DNA of 64,000 nucleotides from the NCBI RefSeq assembly GCF_001676385.1, contig NZ_LYVJ01000002.1, positions 62,001 through 126,000 on the forward strand, written 5' to 3'. Positions within the stretch are counted from its first letter, which is position 1; each line of letters begins with the position of its first letter. This document shows positions 54,095 to 63,516 of this stretch, piece by piece. This stretch comes from Stenotrophomonas maltophilia. Lineage in GTDB: Bacteria; Pseudomonadota; Gammaproteobacteria; Xanthomonadales; Xanthomonadaceae. Position numbers and translations under genes: made by a program. The notes under the pieces are model-generated. The model did not search any database and was not told the DNA's origin. It worked only from the letters and a program-made list of their open reading frames with translations.

Positions 54095-54456
54095 TGCGGT
54101 ACCCCCTCCAACACGGAATCGACGGAATCTCGGGTGGCCCGCCACGCCTGGCGCCACTGCGCCAGCACCTCGCGGCCACGTTCGTTGATGCGGTAGTAGC
54201 GCCGCGGCGGTCCGCTGCTGGAGGGCTCGACATGGCTCTCCAGCAGGCCGGCAGCTTCCAGGTTGCGCAGCACCGGGTACAGCGCGCTCTGCTTGCCGCT
54301 CAGTACGCCCTCGCCCACCCGCTCCAGCTCCTTGGCGATCAGGTAGCCGTACAGCGGCTCGCCGGCCCGGGCCAGCACCGCCAGCAGGGCCAGCGACACG
54401 GTCCCGGCGCTCAGCTCCTTCTGGAACTTCTTCAGGTGGACGTCGTCCTCGGACAT
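54091..54456 (-). CDS. PadR-family transcriptional regulator
   Basis: 121 residues with the PadR winged helix (GTVSLALLAVLARAGEPLYGY, then LSGKQSALYPVLRNLEAAGLL and a wing RRYYRINERGREVL) and a short C-terminal dimer helix. A near-perfect palindrome 14 bp upstream is the probable autoregulatory operator. Ligand unknown. Confidence 0.9.
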   Translation of the reverse strand: MSEDDVHLKKFQKELSAGTVSLALLAVLARAGEPLYGYLIAKELERVGEGVLSGKQSALYPVLRNLEAAGLLESHVEPSSSGPPRRYYRINERGREVLAQWRQAWRATRDSVDSVLEGVPQ

Positions 54457-54469
54457 GCCCGGCCCTCCA

Positions 54470-54490
54470 CTACGTTGAACTCAACAGTAG
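54470..54490. promoter_or_regulatory. Palindromic operator upstream of padR
   Basis: CTAC-GTTGA-AC-TCAAC-A-GTAG: perfect GTTGA/TCAAC inner arms and CTAC/GTAG outer arms with one extra base. Just upstream of the padR start; typical of PadR autoregulation (inferred). Confidence 0.6.
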
Positions 54491-54589
54491 TATGAAGTTC
54501 GGTATAGCGAATGTGTCGTTAGTCATTCCGGTTGGCGTGGCGGGGCTGCTCGCGCAGAATCGGGGCCTCGTTCATGTTCCGGGGTTCCC

Positions 54590-55486
54590 ATGCCGCACCG
54601 TCGTCGCCTTGCCCTGATCGCCCTCGCCAGCCTGCTGCCCGCCATGGCCAGCGCCGCCTCGCCCTACCGCAGCCCGCAGCAGATCCTCGAAGCGTCGGCG
54701 GCCAGCGACTGGCGCACGCCGGACCCGGCCAACCTGCTGTACATGGACCTGCCGGCCGGGCGGGTGATCATCGAGCTGGCGCCACAGTTCGCCCCGCGCC
54801 ATGTCGCCAACATCCAGACCTTCGCCCACGAGCACTTCTGGGACGGCACCAGCATCTACCGCTCGCAGGACAATTTCGTGGTGCAGTTCGGCGATGCCGA
54901 CGCCGATGACGCGGCCAGGGCCAAGCCGTTCGGCAGTGCCGCGCGCAAGCTGCCGGCCGAGTTCGAGCGCCCCAGCGCCGGCCTGAAGGTGAGCGTGCTG
55001 CCGGATCGTGACGGCTGGGCGGCGCAGACCGGTTTCGTCGACGGCTTCCCGGTCGGGCAGGACCCGCAGGCCGGCAAGGCCTGGCTGGCGCATTGCTACG
55101 GCATGCTCGGCGCCGGCCGCAGCAACGAGGAAGACAGCAGCATCGGCGCCGAACTGTACGTGGTGACCGGGCAGTCGCCGCGCCAGCTGGACCGCAACAT
55201 CACCCTGGTCGGTCGCGTGCTGAAGGGCATGGAACTGCTCAGCGCGGTCCCGCGTGGGCCGGCACCGATGGGTTTCTATACCGACCCGAAGCTGCGTACA
55301 CCAATCGTGTCGATCCGCCGTGCCAGCGATGTGCCGGCGGCGGAGCGGACGCCGATCCAGGTGCTGCGCACCGATTCGAAGACCTTCGCCGACACGGTGG
55401 AGGCGCGGCGCAATCGCGTGGACGATTTCTACAAGCGTCCGGCGGGGCATATCGACCTGTGCAATATTCCGGTGCCAGTGCGGTAG
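54590..55486 (+). CDS. Secreted cyclophilin-type peptidyl-prolyl isomerase
   Basis: 298 residues. The cleavable signal peptide ends near ASA (residue 23), so the protein is periplasmic. The cyclophilin domain spans ~45-240: [34 protein letters not shown] (the usual F-Q-G block varied) and late [20 protein letters not shown]. The catalytic Arg of hCypA is matched approximately by Arg in IYRSQDNF. Longer than E. coli PpiA, with a C-terminal addition of about 60 residues. Assists folding of envelope proteins. Confidence 0.9.
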   Translation: MPHRRRLALIALASLLPAMASAASPYRSPQQILEASAASDWRTPDPANLLYMDLPAGRVIIELAPQFAPRHVANIQTFAHEHFWDGTSIYRSQDNFVVQFGDADADDAARAKPFGSAARKLPAEFERPSAGLKVSVLPDRDGWAAQTGFVDGFPVGQDPQAGKAWLAHCYGMLGAGRSNEEDSSIGAELYVVTGQSPRQLDRNITLVGRVLKGMELLSAVPRGPAPMGFYTDPKLRTPIVSIRRASDVPAAERTPIQVLRTDSKTFADTVEARRNRVDDFYKRPAGHIDLCNIPVPVR

Positions 55487-55500
55487 GAGCCTGGCTTCCT

Positions 55501-56038
55501 GCGCGTGGCACGTGCTGAAGGCGCTGCACTGTTCATGGGCGTTACTTTTCTTTTCGCGCGAAAAGAAAAGTAACCAAAAGAAACGCGCCGCCAGGTCGCG
55601 AGCCGCCGTGCTGCGCACGTCGGCCCCTGCGCTTCTCGGTGAATCAGGGGACGGCGCCGAACTCGCTGCGCTCAGACATCGGCGCCTCTGCGCCCCTGAT
55701 TCCCCTGCGATGCTCGGCTCGCTCAAGGCGGACCCAGTTCAAAGGCCACAGCTGCACCCAGAAGATCCACGCAATGCGTGGATGCTTTTGCTGTTGATCT
55801 TGACCTCCCAGTCCGCCTTGAGCGAGCCGAGCACCGCAGGTCCGGCGAGGGCGAAGAGGCGCGGGTGTCTGAGCGCAGCGAGTTCCCGCGCCGTCCCTCG
55901 ACGGGCCGAGGAGCGCAGGGCACCGGTGCGCAGCACCGGCTCGCGGTCGGCGGAACGTTTCTTTTGGTTACTTTTCTTTGCGTACAAAGAAAAGTAACGC
56001 CCATGAACAGTGAAGCACCTTCAGCACATGCCACGCGC
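55501..56038. repeat. Large imperfect inverted repeat (copies B and C)
   Basis: Two ~268-bp arms meet at a SMAG-like palindrome near 55767-55785. Each arm runs from an outer flank (GCGCGTGGCACGTGCTG at 55501; its near-complement at 56022-56038), through a hairpin (GTTACTTTTCTTTT/AAAAGAAAAGTAAC at 55541-55574; GTTACTTTTCTTTG/CAAAGAAAAGTAAC at 55967-55998), then GC-rich conserved blocks to the centre. It occupies the 566-bp gap between the cyclophilin and EamA genes; no gene is credible inside. Same family as copy A at 50126. Confidence 0.8.
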
Positions 56039-56052
56039 AAAACGCCAACGCC

Positions 56053-56925
56053 TCAGCCCTTCTGACTCACCGCCACACTTCCCAGAATCAACGCACCGGC
56101 AATCAGCATCTGCACTGTCACCGGCTCGCCCAGGAACAACCACGCGAAGGCCGCGCCGAACAGCGGGATCAGGTAGGTCACCGTCGACGCGCGCGAGGGT
56201 CCGATACGGCCGATCAGGCGGTAGAACATCAGGAACGCCAGGCCGGTGCAGGCCACGCCCAGCGCGATCGCCGCGCCCCACGCCTTCAATGGAATCACTG
56301 CCTGCGGCCAGTGGCTGACCGCCATCGGCAGCATCCACAGCGAGGCACACGACAGCGTCGCAGCCGCCGCGGCCGCCGACGGCAGCCCGGTCATGTGCCG
56401 CTTCACCAGGTTCACGCCCAGGCCGTACAGCAGCGAGGCCGCCGCACCGGCCAGCACCGCGGCGCCGATGCTCAGGCCCGACACCTTGGCCGTGGCCAGC
56501 ACCACCACGCCGGCAAAGCCGACCAGCAGCGCGCCCGCGCGGCGCAGGCCGATCTTCTCGCCGAAGAACAGGAAGGCGATCAGCGCGGCGAACAACACGG
56601 TCATCGCATTGCAGATCGCACCGATCGCGGCAGGCGCCCGTTCGGCCGAATAGGCAAACAGCACGAACGGCAGTGCCGAGTTGACCAGGCCGATCGGTGC
56701 CAGCCACAGCCAGCGCCGCGGCGGGAACTGCGCGCGGGCGCGCCACAGGAACGGCAGCAGCACCAGCGCGCCCAGTACCAGCCGCACCTCGACCAGCGCG
56801 AACGGGCCGAACGAGGGAACGGCCACCCGCATGAACAGGAACGAACAGCCCCAGATGGCGCCCAGCAGTGTCAGTTCCAACGGCGTGCGCCAGTCGCGCT
56901 CGACCGCCTGTGGGACCGCATTCAT
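56053..56925 (-). CDS. EamA-family (DMT superfamily) transporter
   Basis: 290 residues with ten hydrophobic helices in two EamA repeats (first repeat GAIWGCSFLFMRVAV; second VGFAGVV onward, with VTYLIPLFGAAFAWLFLGEP near the end). Inner-membrane exporter of small metabolites or amino acids; substrate unknown. Divergent from a LysR gene 115 bp away that probably controls it. Confidence 0.9.
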   Translation of the reverse strand: MNAVPQAVERDWRTPLELTLLGAIWGCSFLFMRVAVPSFGPFALVEVRLVLGALVLLPFLWRARAQFPPRRWLWLAPIGLVNSALPFVLFAYSAERAPAAIGAICNAMTVLFAALIAFLFFGEKIGLRRAGALLVGFAGVVVLATAKVSGLSIGAAVLAGAAASLLYGLGVNLVKRHMTGLPSAAAAAATLSCASLWMLPMAVSHWPQAVIPLKAWGAAIALGVACTGLAFLMFYRLIGRIGPSRASTVTYLIPLFGAAFAWLFLGEPVTVQMLIAGALILGSVAVSQKG

Positions 56926-57040
56926 ACCGTGCCTCCGTCCATCGTCAGTTCCTCGTCAGGGCAGACAGGATCCGGCGCAGACGGCTGCCGCACAAGCGCG
57001 TAGTATCGCTGCCAGCCACAAATATGGTTTGAGGCTGGAC

Positions 57041-57985
57041 ATGCAGCTACGCCCTTCCCTGCTCCCCGCACTGGCCGTGTTCGCGGTCGCCGCACGCCAC
57101 CAGAATTTCGCCCAGGCCGCACAGGAGCTGCACCTGACTGCCAGTGCGGTCAGCCATCACGTGCGCCGCCTGGAGGAAGTGCTGGCGACCCGGCTGTTCC
57201 TCCGCCACGCGCGCGGCGTGCGCCTGACCGCCGAGGGCCGGCAGCTGGCCGACGCCGCCAGCGCCGCCTTCAGCGATGTCGCGGCGGTCGCCCACCACCT
57301 GCACCCGGACGCGGACAGCGTGCCGCTGCGGATCACAACGCTGCGCTCGCTCTCCTACTGCTGGCTGCTGCCGCGGCTGCCGCGCTTCACCCAGGCGCAT
57401 CCGCATATCCGCATCGAGTTGCATACCGGCAGCGGGCTGGATCGTTACGACGACAACGGACCGGAAGTCGGTATCCGCTATGGGATGGGCCAGTGGCCGG
57501 GCCTGCGTGCGCAACACCTGATGGATGATTACCTGTTCCCGGTGGCCTCCCCGGCACTGGCCGGGGTGGAAACGCTGGCCGATCCAGCGCGCATCGCCGA
57601 GCTGCCGCTGCTGGCCGATCTGTCACCGCAGGGCTGGCGCGACTGGTTCCGCCATGCCGGCGTGCATCCGCCCTCGCCGCTGCCGCCGATGCACACCTTC
57701 GCCGACAGTACCGATGCGATGCGCGCAGCGGTGTATGGCATGGGCGCGGTGCTGGCACGCACCCACATCGCCCAGCCTTACCTGCAACGTTACGAGGTGG
57801 TACGCCTGCCCGGGCCGGCGTTGAAGGCGCGCTATGCCTACTACGTGGTGCACGCCGAAGGGCAACCACCCAGCCCGGCCGCGCGCCTGTTCATCGATTG
57901 GGTGCTGGAACAGGCCCAGGACGAACGCACGCCGATTCCGGCGCTGCCGGACAGCCTGCTGGGGCGCCCGGCCACGCCTCCCTGA
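57041..57985 (+). CDS. LysR-family regulator divergent from EamA exporter
   Basis: 314 residues. The HTH (LAVFAVAARHQNFAQAAQEL, then ASAVSHHVRRLEEVL and FLRHARGVRLT) resembles the GcvA subgroup, with a substrate-binding domain from ~90. The ATG at 57041 is chosen by family start; the longer frame lies antisense to the exporter. Likely regulator of the divergent exporter (inferred). Confidence 0.9.
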   Translation: MQLRPSLLPALAVFAVAARHQNFAQAAQELHLTASAVSHHVRRLEEVLATRLFLRHARGVRLTAEGRQLADAASAAFSDVAAVAHHLHPDADSVPLRITTLRSLSYCWLLPRLPRFTQAHPHIRIELHTGSGLDRYDDNGPEVGIRYGMGQWPGLRAQHLMDDYLFPVASPALAGVETLADPARIAELPLLADLSPQGWRDWFRHAGVHPPSPLPPMHTFADSTDAMRAAVYGMGAVLARTHIAQPYLQRYEVVRLPGPALKARYAYYVVHAEGQPPSPAARLFIDWVLEQAQDERTPIPALPDSLLGRPATPP

Positions 57986-58053
57986 CTGCGCCCTCACCGG
58001 TTCTTTGCCCGGCGCTGGCTAGGCTGCAGGCAACTCCACAACGCATCCACGCC

Positions 58054-58347
58054 ATGGCCATGCTGCGACTGCGCATCACCGGAACCGAAGACGACGCCCG
58101 TGCCATCAGCGACCTGCTGCTCGGCCTGGATGGCATCGAACATGTCGAGGAAACCGACGACCTGATGCCGCACATGGACGACGACGATTCCAGCTCGGCT
58201 GGGCTGTCAGACGACATTGGGCCCGGCATCCACGAACTGGAGGTGGAAGTCGGCAACGAAAGCACCGCGCAGAAGGTGCGCGATGCCGTGCAGGAGCTGG
58301 CGCTGGAGCTGGACGTGTTCGTCGAATACGAGACCGACGAGGGATGA
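58054..58347 (+). CDS. Small acidic uncharacterised protein
   Basis: 97 residues. A beta-alpha-beta start (LRLRITGTEDDARAISDLLL) and end (HELEVEVGNESTAQKVRDAV) flank a disordered acidic insert with MDDDDSSS. The overall pattern suggests a ferredoxin-like fold with a variable loop. No family recognised. Lies 68 bp after the LysR gene on the same strand; a start 6 bp downstream is also possible. Confidence 0.7.
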   Translation: MAMLRLRITGTEDDARAISDLLLGLDGIEHVEETDDLMPHMDDDDSSSAGLSDDIGPGIHELEVEVGNESTAQKVRDAVQELALELDVFVEYETDEG

Positions 58348-58387
58348 GTTGCCGCCGGTGGTGGCCCAGCGCTACCGAGGGCCCCCG

Positions 58388-58413
58388 GTAGCGCCGGTCC
58401 ACGACCGGCGAGC
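58388..58413 (+). repeat. SMAG-type REP palindrome
   Basis: GTAG head with GCGCCGGTC / GACCGGCG arms around CAC, between two convergent genes. Confidence 0.75.
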
Positions 58414-58430
58414 GCAGTGCGTGGTTTCGA

Positions 58431-59234
58431 TCAGGCCTTGCGGCGACGGCGACGCAGCACTGCGCGGACGCCCCAGGCCACGATCAGCGCCAGCACGGCC
58501 ACCGGCAGCAACGCGGCCGCGGCACGGATCAGGAATGCCACGCTGGTGCTGAGGATGCTGCCCGACTCGCTCAGCGCCTGGCCGATCTCGCTGCGGCTGC
58601 GCTGGCCGGAGGTGGTGTCGAAGTGGATCGTCACCAGCTGCGTATCGATGCGCCGGCGCTGCTGCGCGGCGTCCTTGTTGGCCTGCTCGACGCCTGCTTC
58701 GATCTCCGACAGGCGCGTGGTGATCGCCAGCAGGTCCTCGATCTTCAGGTCCTTGCGATCCTGGTAGGACAGCAGGCGCGCATGCTCCTTTTCCAGCCGT
58801 GCCCGGGTCAGCGCGGTGTCGGCCACCTGCTGCGCGAGGTCCTCGGCGCGCGTGGTGCGCGACTGGAGGCGGCCTCCTTCACCGGCCATCGCGATCAATG
58901 GCTCGGCGCCCTTCGGTGCAATGCGCACCCTCACTTCGCCGCTGGGTTGCTCATCACTGCGTTGATCGACCTGCAACACCGCGCAGTCACCGAACTTCGC
59001 GCTCTGGCAGGCCTGTGCGACCTGCTGGATGCGCGGTGCGATCTGCGCGGCCTCCAGCTGGACCTGCACGTCGTGCTCATAGGCCAGGAATGCCCCCTCC
59101 GGCGAGGCGACAGCTGCCTCAGCGGTGCCGCCGCCACCCGCGTCCGCCGCGCTCTCGCCCTGCTTGGCGCAGGCGGCCAGCGCCAGCAGCAGCACCGGCA
59201 GTGCCACTCGTGCCCATGCGCGCACCGGCCTCAC
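58431..59234 (-). CDS. DUF4349-family lipoprotein
   Basis: 267 residues. Lipoprotein signal (LALAAC, Cys at ~22), a Gly/Ala linker, a DUF4349 domain with a central coiled coil (LTRARLEKEHARLLSYQDRK), one C-terminal transmembrane helix (~232-258) and an RRRRRK tail. Function of the family is unknown; the combination of lipid anchor and C-terminal helix tethers it to the envelope. Its ATG overlaps the GFA stop (59231-59234), forming a two-gene unit. Confidence 0.88.
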   Translation of the reverse strand: MRPVRAWARVALPVLLLALAACAKQGESAADAGGGGTAEAAVASPEGAFLAYEHDVQVQLEAAQIAPRIQQVAQACQSAKFGDCAVLQVDQRSDEQPSGEVRVRIAPKGAEPLIAMAGEGGRLQSRTTRAEDLAQQVADTALTRARLEKEHARLLSYQDRKDLKIEDLLAITTRLSEIEAGVEQANKDAAQQRRRIDTQLVTIHFDTTSGQRSRSEIGQALSESGSILSTSVAFLIRAAAALLPVAVLALIVAWGVRAVLRRRRRKA

Positions 59235-59587
59235 AGCGACGCCCCGTCATAGGAAGTGACCGACACGGCCCCCAGGTCCACTGCCGGCACGCAGCGCACG
59301 TTCACGGCCACCATCGGTGCACCCGTGCGCGGGTCCGTCGCTTCGCTGTACGGCGCGATGCCACACTCGCGGCAGTGGTGATGATCGATGTGGCCCTTGT
59401 TGAAATGATAGGTGGCCACGTCGGCCGGATCGGTGGCCAGCTGGAACGCCTCGCGCGGGGCGAACCACAACAGGCTGCCGCGACGACGGCACATCGAGCA
59501 GTTGCAGTCCACGACGTCGCTGATCGGCGCCGCGGCCTGTACGGTGAATGCGATCCTGCCGCAGTGGCAGCTTCCCTGGTATTGCAT
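59231..59587 (-). CDS. GFA-family (glutathione-dependent formaldehyde-activating enzyme-like) protein
   Basis: 118-residue zinc-binding protein of the Mss4-like fold. Cys clusters GSCHCGRIAF, CNCSMCRRRG and HHCRECGIAPY supply the zinc ligands. Only some members act on glutathione and formaldehyde; most are uncharacterised, so substrate is unassigned. Co-transcribed with the DUF4349 lipoprotein by 4-bp overlap. Confidence 0.9.
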   Translation of the reverse strand: MQYQGSCHCGRIAFTVQAAAPISDVVDCNCSMCRRRGSLLWFAPREAFQLATDPADVATYHFNKGHIDHHHCRECGIAPYSEATDPRTGAPMVAVNVRCVPAVDLGAVSVTSYDGASL

Positions 59588-59699
59588 GTCCTGCGCTCCG
59601 CTGGAGAGTCCTTGGCTGCACCCATGGTAATCCTATGGCACGGGGACAAGGCAGCCCGGGGGCACTATGCTCGTGGTTTGACCCTGCACAGGAACGCCG

Positions 59700-61508
59700 A
59701 TGCGCCCGCATCTTCTTGCCCTCGCCCTGGTCGCCGCCCTGGCCGGTTGCCAGCAGGCCGACGCCCCGCCCCACGCTTCCACTCCGGCCACCGCCCAGCA
59801 GGCCGGTGATGCGGCAGTCGATGCCGCCTTTGCCGATCTGTCCAAGCGCGCCCTGGATACCTGGATGCAGCTGTCGCCGGTCAGCGCGACCCAGATCGGT
59901 GACCACCGCTACGACAGCGAGCTGGACGACCTGAGTGCCGCCGGCCAGCAGAAGACCGTCGCCGCCTACAAGGCGCTGCTGGGCGAGCTGGACAAGATCG
60001 ACGTGGCCAAGCTGGGCCGCGAGAACCAGGTGGACGCGGCGATCCTGCGCAACCAGCTGCAGTCGGAAATCTGGAACGCCGAAGTGCTGCAGTCCGGCAA
60101 GTGGGACCCGCAGCTGTACAACGGCGTCGCCGGCAGCGCGATCTACGGCCTGATGGCGCGTGAATTCGCGCCGCTGCCGGAGCGCCTGAAGTCGGCCACC
60201 GCGCGCATGGAAAAACTGCCGGCGATCTTCGCCCAGGCGCGCGAGAACCTGGATCCGGCCCGCGTGCCGAAGATCCATGCCGAGACGGTGGCCAAGCAGA
60301 ACAAGGGCATCCTCAGCATCGTCGACACCTTCATCACCCCGCATATCGGTGAACTGCCGCAGGCCGACCAGCAGCGGCTGCAGGCCGCCATCGACGGCCT
60401 GAAGAAGGCCGTGGACGAGCAGCAGGCCTGGCTGGACAAGACCCTGGTGCCGAATGCCAAGGGCGATTTCCGCATCGGTGCGGAAAAATACGACCAGAAG
60501 CTGAAGTTCGCGCTGAACTCCTCGCTGTCGCGGCAGGAGATCGGTGAGCGTGCACGCGCCGAACTCAAGCGTGTGCGCGAGGACATGTACCGCATTGCTC
60601 AGACCGTGCTGAAGGACAAGCCGGGTGCGCCGGAGATGCCGGCACAGCCGACCGACGAGCAGCAGCAGAAGGCGATCGAGGCCGCACTGGAACTGGCCTA
60701 CGCCGACAAGCCGGCACGCGACAAGGTGGTCGACGATGCCAAGGCCGCGCTGGAGCAGTCCACCGCGTTCGTGCGCCAGCATGACCTGATGACGCTGCCC
60801 GACGCGCCGGTGGACATCATCCTGATGCCGGAATTCCAGCGTGGCGTGGCCGTAGCCTACTGTGATTCGCCGGGTCCGCTGGACAAGAACCTGAAGACGT
60901 TCTACGCCGTGTCGCCGATTCCGGACGACTGGAACGAGAAGCAGGTCGATTCGTTCCTGCGTGAGTACAACTCACGCATGATCCACCTGCTGAGCATCCA
61001 CGAGGGCACCCCGGGCCACTACCTGGAAGGCTGGCACTCGGCCAAGTTCCCCTCCACCCTGCGTGCGGTGCTGCGTTCGGGGCTGTTCGCCGAAGGCTGG
61101 GCGGTCTACACCGAGCGCATGATGCAGGAGCAGGGTTACCTCGACAACGACCCGCTGTTCCACCTGGTGCAGCTGAAGTTCTACCTGCGCACGATCTCCA
61201 ACGCGATCCTCGACCAGGGCGTGCACGTGGACAACTGGGATCGCGAGAAGGCGATGCACCTGATGACCCACGACGCGTTCCAGCAGGAAAGCGAAGCGGC
61301 CGGCAAGTGGGTGCGCGCGCAGCTGACCTCGGCGCAGCTGCCGACCTACTTCGTCGGAGCGCAGGAACACTTCGACACCCGCAAGGCAGTGCAGGAAAAG
61401 CTCGGCGACTCGTTCAATCTCAAGGCGTACCACGACCAGATGCTGTCCTACGGCGCGCCGCCGGTGCGCTTCGCGCGCCAGCTGATGCTGGACCAGCCGA
61501 TCGAGTGA
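59700..61508 (+). CDS. DUF885-family lipoprotein, probable metallopeptidase
   Basis: 602 residues. Lipobox LAGC (Cys at ~17), so envelope-anchored. The DUF885 domain fills the rest, with the zinc-binding-like motif SIHEGTPGHYLEGWHS (~residues 430-445) and the downstream Glu-containing EGWAVYTERMM, resembling HExxH-type peptidases. Family members are thought to be carboxypeptidase- or dipeptidase-like; substrate unknown. A strong hairpin follows the stop. Confidence 0.88.
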   Translation: MRPHLLALALVAALAGCQQADAPPHASTPATAQQAGDAAVDAAFADLSKRALDTWMQLSPVSATQIGDHRYDSELDDLSAAGQQKTVAAYKALLGELDKIDVAKLGRENQVDAAILRNQLQSEIWNAEVLQSGKWDPQLYNGVAGSAIYGLMAREFAPLPERLKSATARMEKLPAIFAQARENLDPARVPKIHAETVAKQNKGILSIVDTFITPHIGELPQADQQRLQAAIDGLKKAVDEQQAWLDKTLVPNAKGDFRIGAEKYDQKLKFALNSSLSRQEIGERARAELKRVREDMYRIAQTVLKDKPGAPEMPAQPTDEQQQKAIEAALELAYADKPARDKVVDDAKAALEQSTAFVRQHDLMTLPDAPVDIILMPEFQRGVAVAYCDSPGPLDKNLKTFYAVSPIPDDWNEKQVDSFLREYNSRMIHLLSIHEGTPGHYLEGWHSAKFPSTLRAVLRSGLFAEGWAVYTERMMQEQGYLDNDPLFHLVQLKFYLRTISNAILDQGVHVDNWDREKAMHLMTHDAFQQESEAAGKWVRAQLTSAQLPTYFVGAQEHFDTRKAVQEKLGDSFNLKAYHDQMLSYGAPPVRFARQLMLDQPIE

Positions 61509-61530
61509 TCGAACGGGTGTGAATGGAAAC

Positions 61531-61561
61531 CAGACGGCCCGGGGAAAACCCGGGCCGTCTG
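61531..61561. terminator. Bidirectional hairpin terminator
   Basis: Perfect 13-bp stem CAGACGGCCCGGG / CCCGGGCCGTCTG with a GAAAA loop, between the convergent DUF885 and ABC genes. No long T tract, so it may act with Rho or as an end stabiliser. Confidence 0.6.
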
Positions 61562-61604
61562 CTGTTGCAGCGCGCGGGGCGCTGGTGATCTGCCTCCTCA
61601 GCAG

Positions 61605-63437
61605 TCATTGGTCGGCGGCGACAAATCCCCCGGTCTGCCGCGCCCACAACCGGGCGTACAGGCCGCCGGCAGCGATCAGCTCGGCATGTGTGCCGGTCTC
61701 GACAATCCGCCCTTGGTCCATCACCACCAGCCGGTCCATGCGCGCGATGGTCGACAGGCGGTGCGCGATCGCGATCACTGTCTTGCCCCCCATCAGCTCG
61801 TCCAGGCTGTCCTGGATCGCCGCCTCCACTTCCGAATCCAGTGCCGAGGTCGCCTCGTCCAGCACCAGGATCGGTGCGTCCTTCAACAGCACGCGGGCAA
61901 TGGCGATACGCTGGCGCTGGCCACCGGACAGCTTCACGCCGCGCTCGCCGACATGCGCGTCGTAGCCGCGCCGTCCCTGCCCGTCCACCAGCGTGTCGAT
62001 GAAGCTGGCGGCACGCGCCTTGGCCACTGCAGCGCGCAGCTGTTCTTCGGTCGCCTCAGGACGGCCATACAGCAGGTTGTCGCGAATCGAGCGGTGCAGC
62101 AGCGACGTATCCTGGGTGACCACGCCTATCTGCTGGCGCAGGCTTTCCTGCGTGACGAACGCAATGTCCTGGTCGTCGATCAGGATGCGGCCGCGTTCCA
62201 GGTCGTACAGGCGCAGCAGCACGTTGACCAGGGTCGACTTGCCGGCACCGGAGGGGCCGACCAGGCCGATCTTCTCGCCCGGCTTCACCACCAGGTCCAG
62301 CCCGGCGATCACCCCGCCCTTCTTGCCGTAGTGGAAATGGATATCCTGGAAATCCACGCCGCCGCGGGTCACCCGCAACGGCACGGCGTCCTCGCGGTCC
62401 TGCACGGTCAGCGGCTGGGCGATGGTGGTGATGCCATCCTGCACCGTGCCGATGTCCTCGAAGATGCCGTTGATGGTCCACATGATCCAGCCGGACATGT
62501 TGTGGATGCGGATCACCAGGCCGGTCGCCAGGGTGATTGCTCCGACGGTGATGTGGCCGCCATTCCACAGCCACAGCGCCAGCCCGCAAGTGCCGGCGAT
62601 CAGGAAACCGTTGACGATGGCGATGGCCAGGTCCATGCCGGTGGTCACCCGCGTCTGCGCGCGGTGCTTGACCGCCAGTTCCTGGATCGACTCGGCCACA
62701 TAGGCCTGCTCGCGGCCGCCGTGGGCGAACAGCTTCAGCGTGGGAATGTTGGTATAGCCGTCGACGATGCGACCCATCGCCTTGGAGCGCGCCTCGGAAG
62801 CGATCCATGCACGCTCCTTCGCGCGCGGCACGAAGTACACCATGATCACCACGTAGGCCAGCAACCACAGGACCAACGGCACCATCAGCCGCCAGTCGGC
62901 CTGCGCGAACAGGTACAGCGCGGTGCCTGTATAGACCACGATGTACCAGAGCGAATCGACCATCTGCACGGCTGATTCGCGCAGCGAGGTACCGGTCTGC
63001 ATCACCCGGTTGGCAACGCTGCCGGCGAAGTCGTTCTGGAAGAAGCTCAGGCTCTGCCGCACCACGTAGTTGTGCATCAGCCAGCGCGAACGATTGCTCA
63101 GCCCGGGCACGATGGCCTGGTTGACCAGCAGGTTGTGCAGGCCGACCAGGATCGGCCGTGCGATGACCGTGATGAACAGCATCCAGCCCAGTTCAGTGGC
63201 GTGGCGCTTGAAGAAACCGGCACCGGGCTGCTCGGCGACCATGTCGACGATGCGGCCCAGGTAGTCGAACATCGCCACTTCCACCAGCGCCAGCAGCAGG
63301 CCGGCGATGAGGGTGGCCAGCAGCACCGGCCACACCGGGCGCAGGTAATGCAGGTAGAACGGCAACACCCTGCGCGGTGGCATGCGCCCATCCACGGGCG
63401 GGAACACCGGAATCAGGGATTCAAACCAACGGAACAT
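61605..63437 (-). CDS. ABC exporter, fused membrane and ATPase domains
   Basis: 610-residue half-transporter. Type IV exporter membrane domain (~20-340, six helices; AMFDYLGRIVDMV and a coupling region YTNIPTLKLFAHGGRE), then the nucleotide-binding domain: Walker A GLVGPSGAGKS, Q-loop VTQDTSLLHRS, signature LSGGQRQRIAIARVL, Walker B ILVLDEATSALD, H-loop IAHRLSTIA. All motifs intact, so active as a homodimer. The ATG at 63437 has GAGGG 6 bp upstream. Resembles multidrug/lipid exporters of the MsbA-like group; msbA identity is not supported by context. Confidence 0.92.
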   Translation of the reverse strand: MFRWFESLIPVFPPVDGRMPPRRVLPFYLHYLRPVWPVLLATLIAGLLLALVEVAMFDYLGRIVDMVAEQPGAGFFKRHATELGWMLFITVIARPILVGLHNLLVNQAIVPGLSNRSRWLMHNYVVRQSLSFFQNDFAGSVANRVMQTGTSLRESAVQMVDSLWYIVVYTGTALYLFAQADWRLMVPLVLWLLAYVVIMVYFVPRAKERAWIASEARSKAMGRIVDGYTNIPTLKLFAHGGREQAYVAESIQELAVKHRAQTRVTTGMDLAIAIVNGFLIAGTCGLALWLWNGGHITVGAITLATGLVIRIHNMSGWIMWTINGIFEDIGTVQDGITTIAQPLTVQDREDAVPLRVTRGGVDFQDIHFHYGKKGGVIAGLDLVVKPGEKIGLVGPSGAGKSTLVNVLLRLYDLERGRILIDDQDIAFVTQESLRQQIGVVTQDTSLLHRSIRDNLLYGRPEATEEQLRAAVAKARAASFIDTLVDGQGRRGYDAHVGERGVKLSGGQRQRIAIARVLLKDAPILVLDEATSALDSEVEAAIQDSLDELMGGKTVIAIAHRLSTIARMDRLVVMDQGRIVETGTHAELIAAGGLYARLWARQTGGFVAADQ

Positions 63438-63516
63438 CGCATTCCCTCGCCACTTGCAACCGGCGGAGTATCCCACGCCGGACGTGTACGCCAGCCGATG
63501 ATCGCCCGTTCCCCTG

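Noticed and set aside
55254-55997. Plus-strand frame reaching into the long inverted repeat, ending WLLFF-like
   Set aside because: Its start lies inside the cyclophilin gene in another frame; the peptide follows from repeat sequence. Kept only as a low-interest finding.
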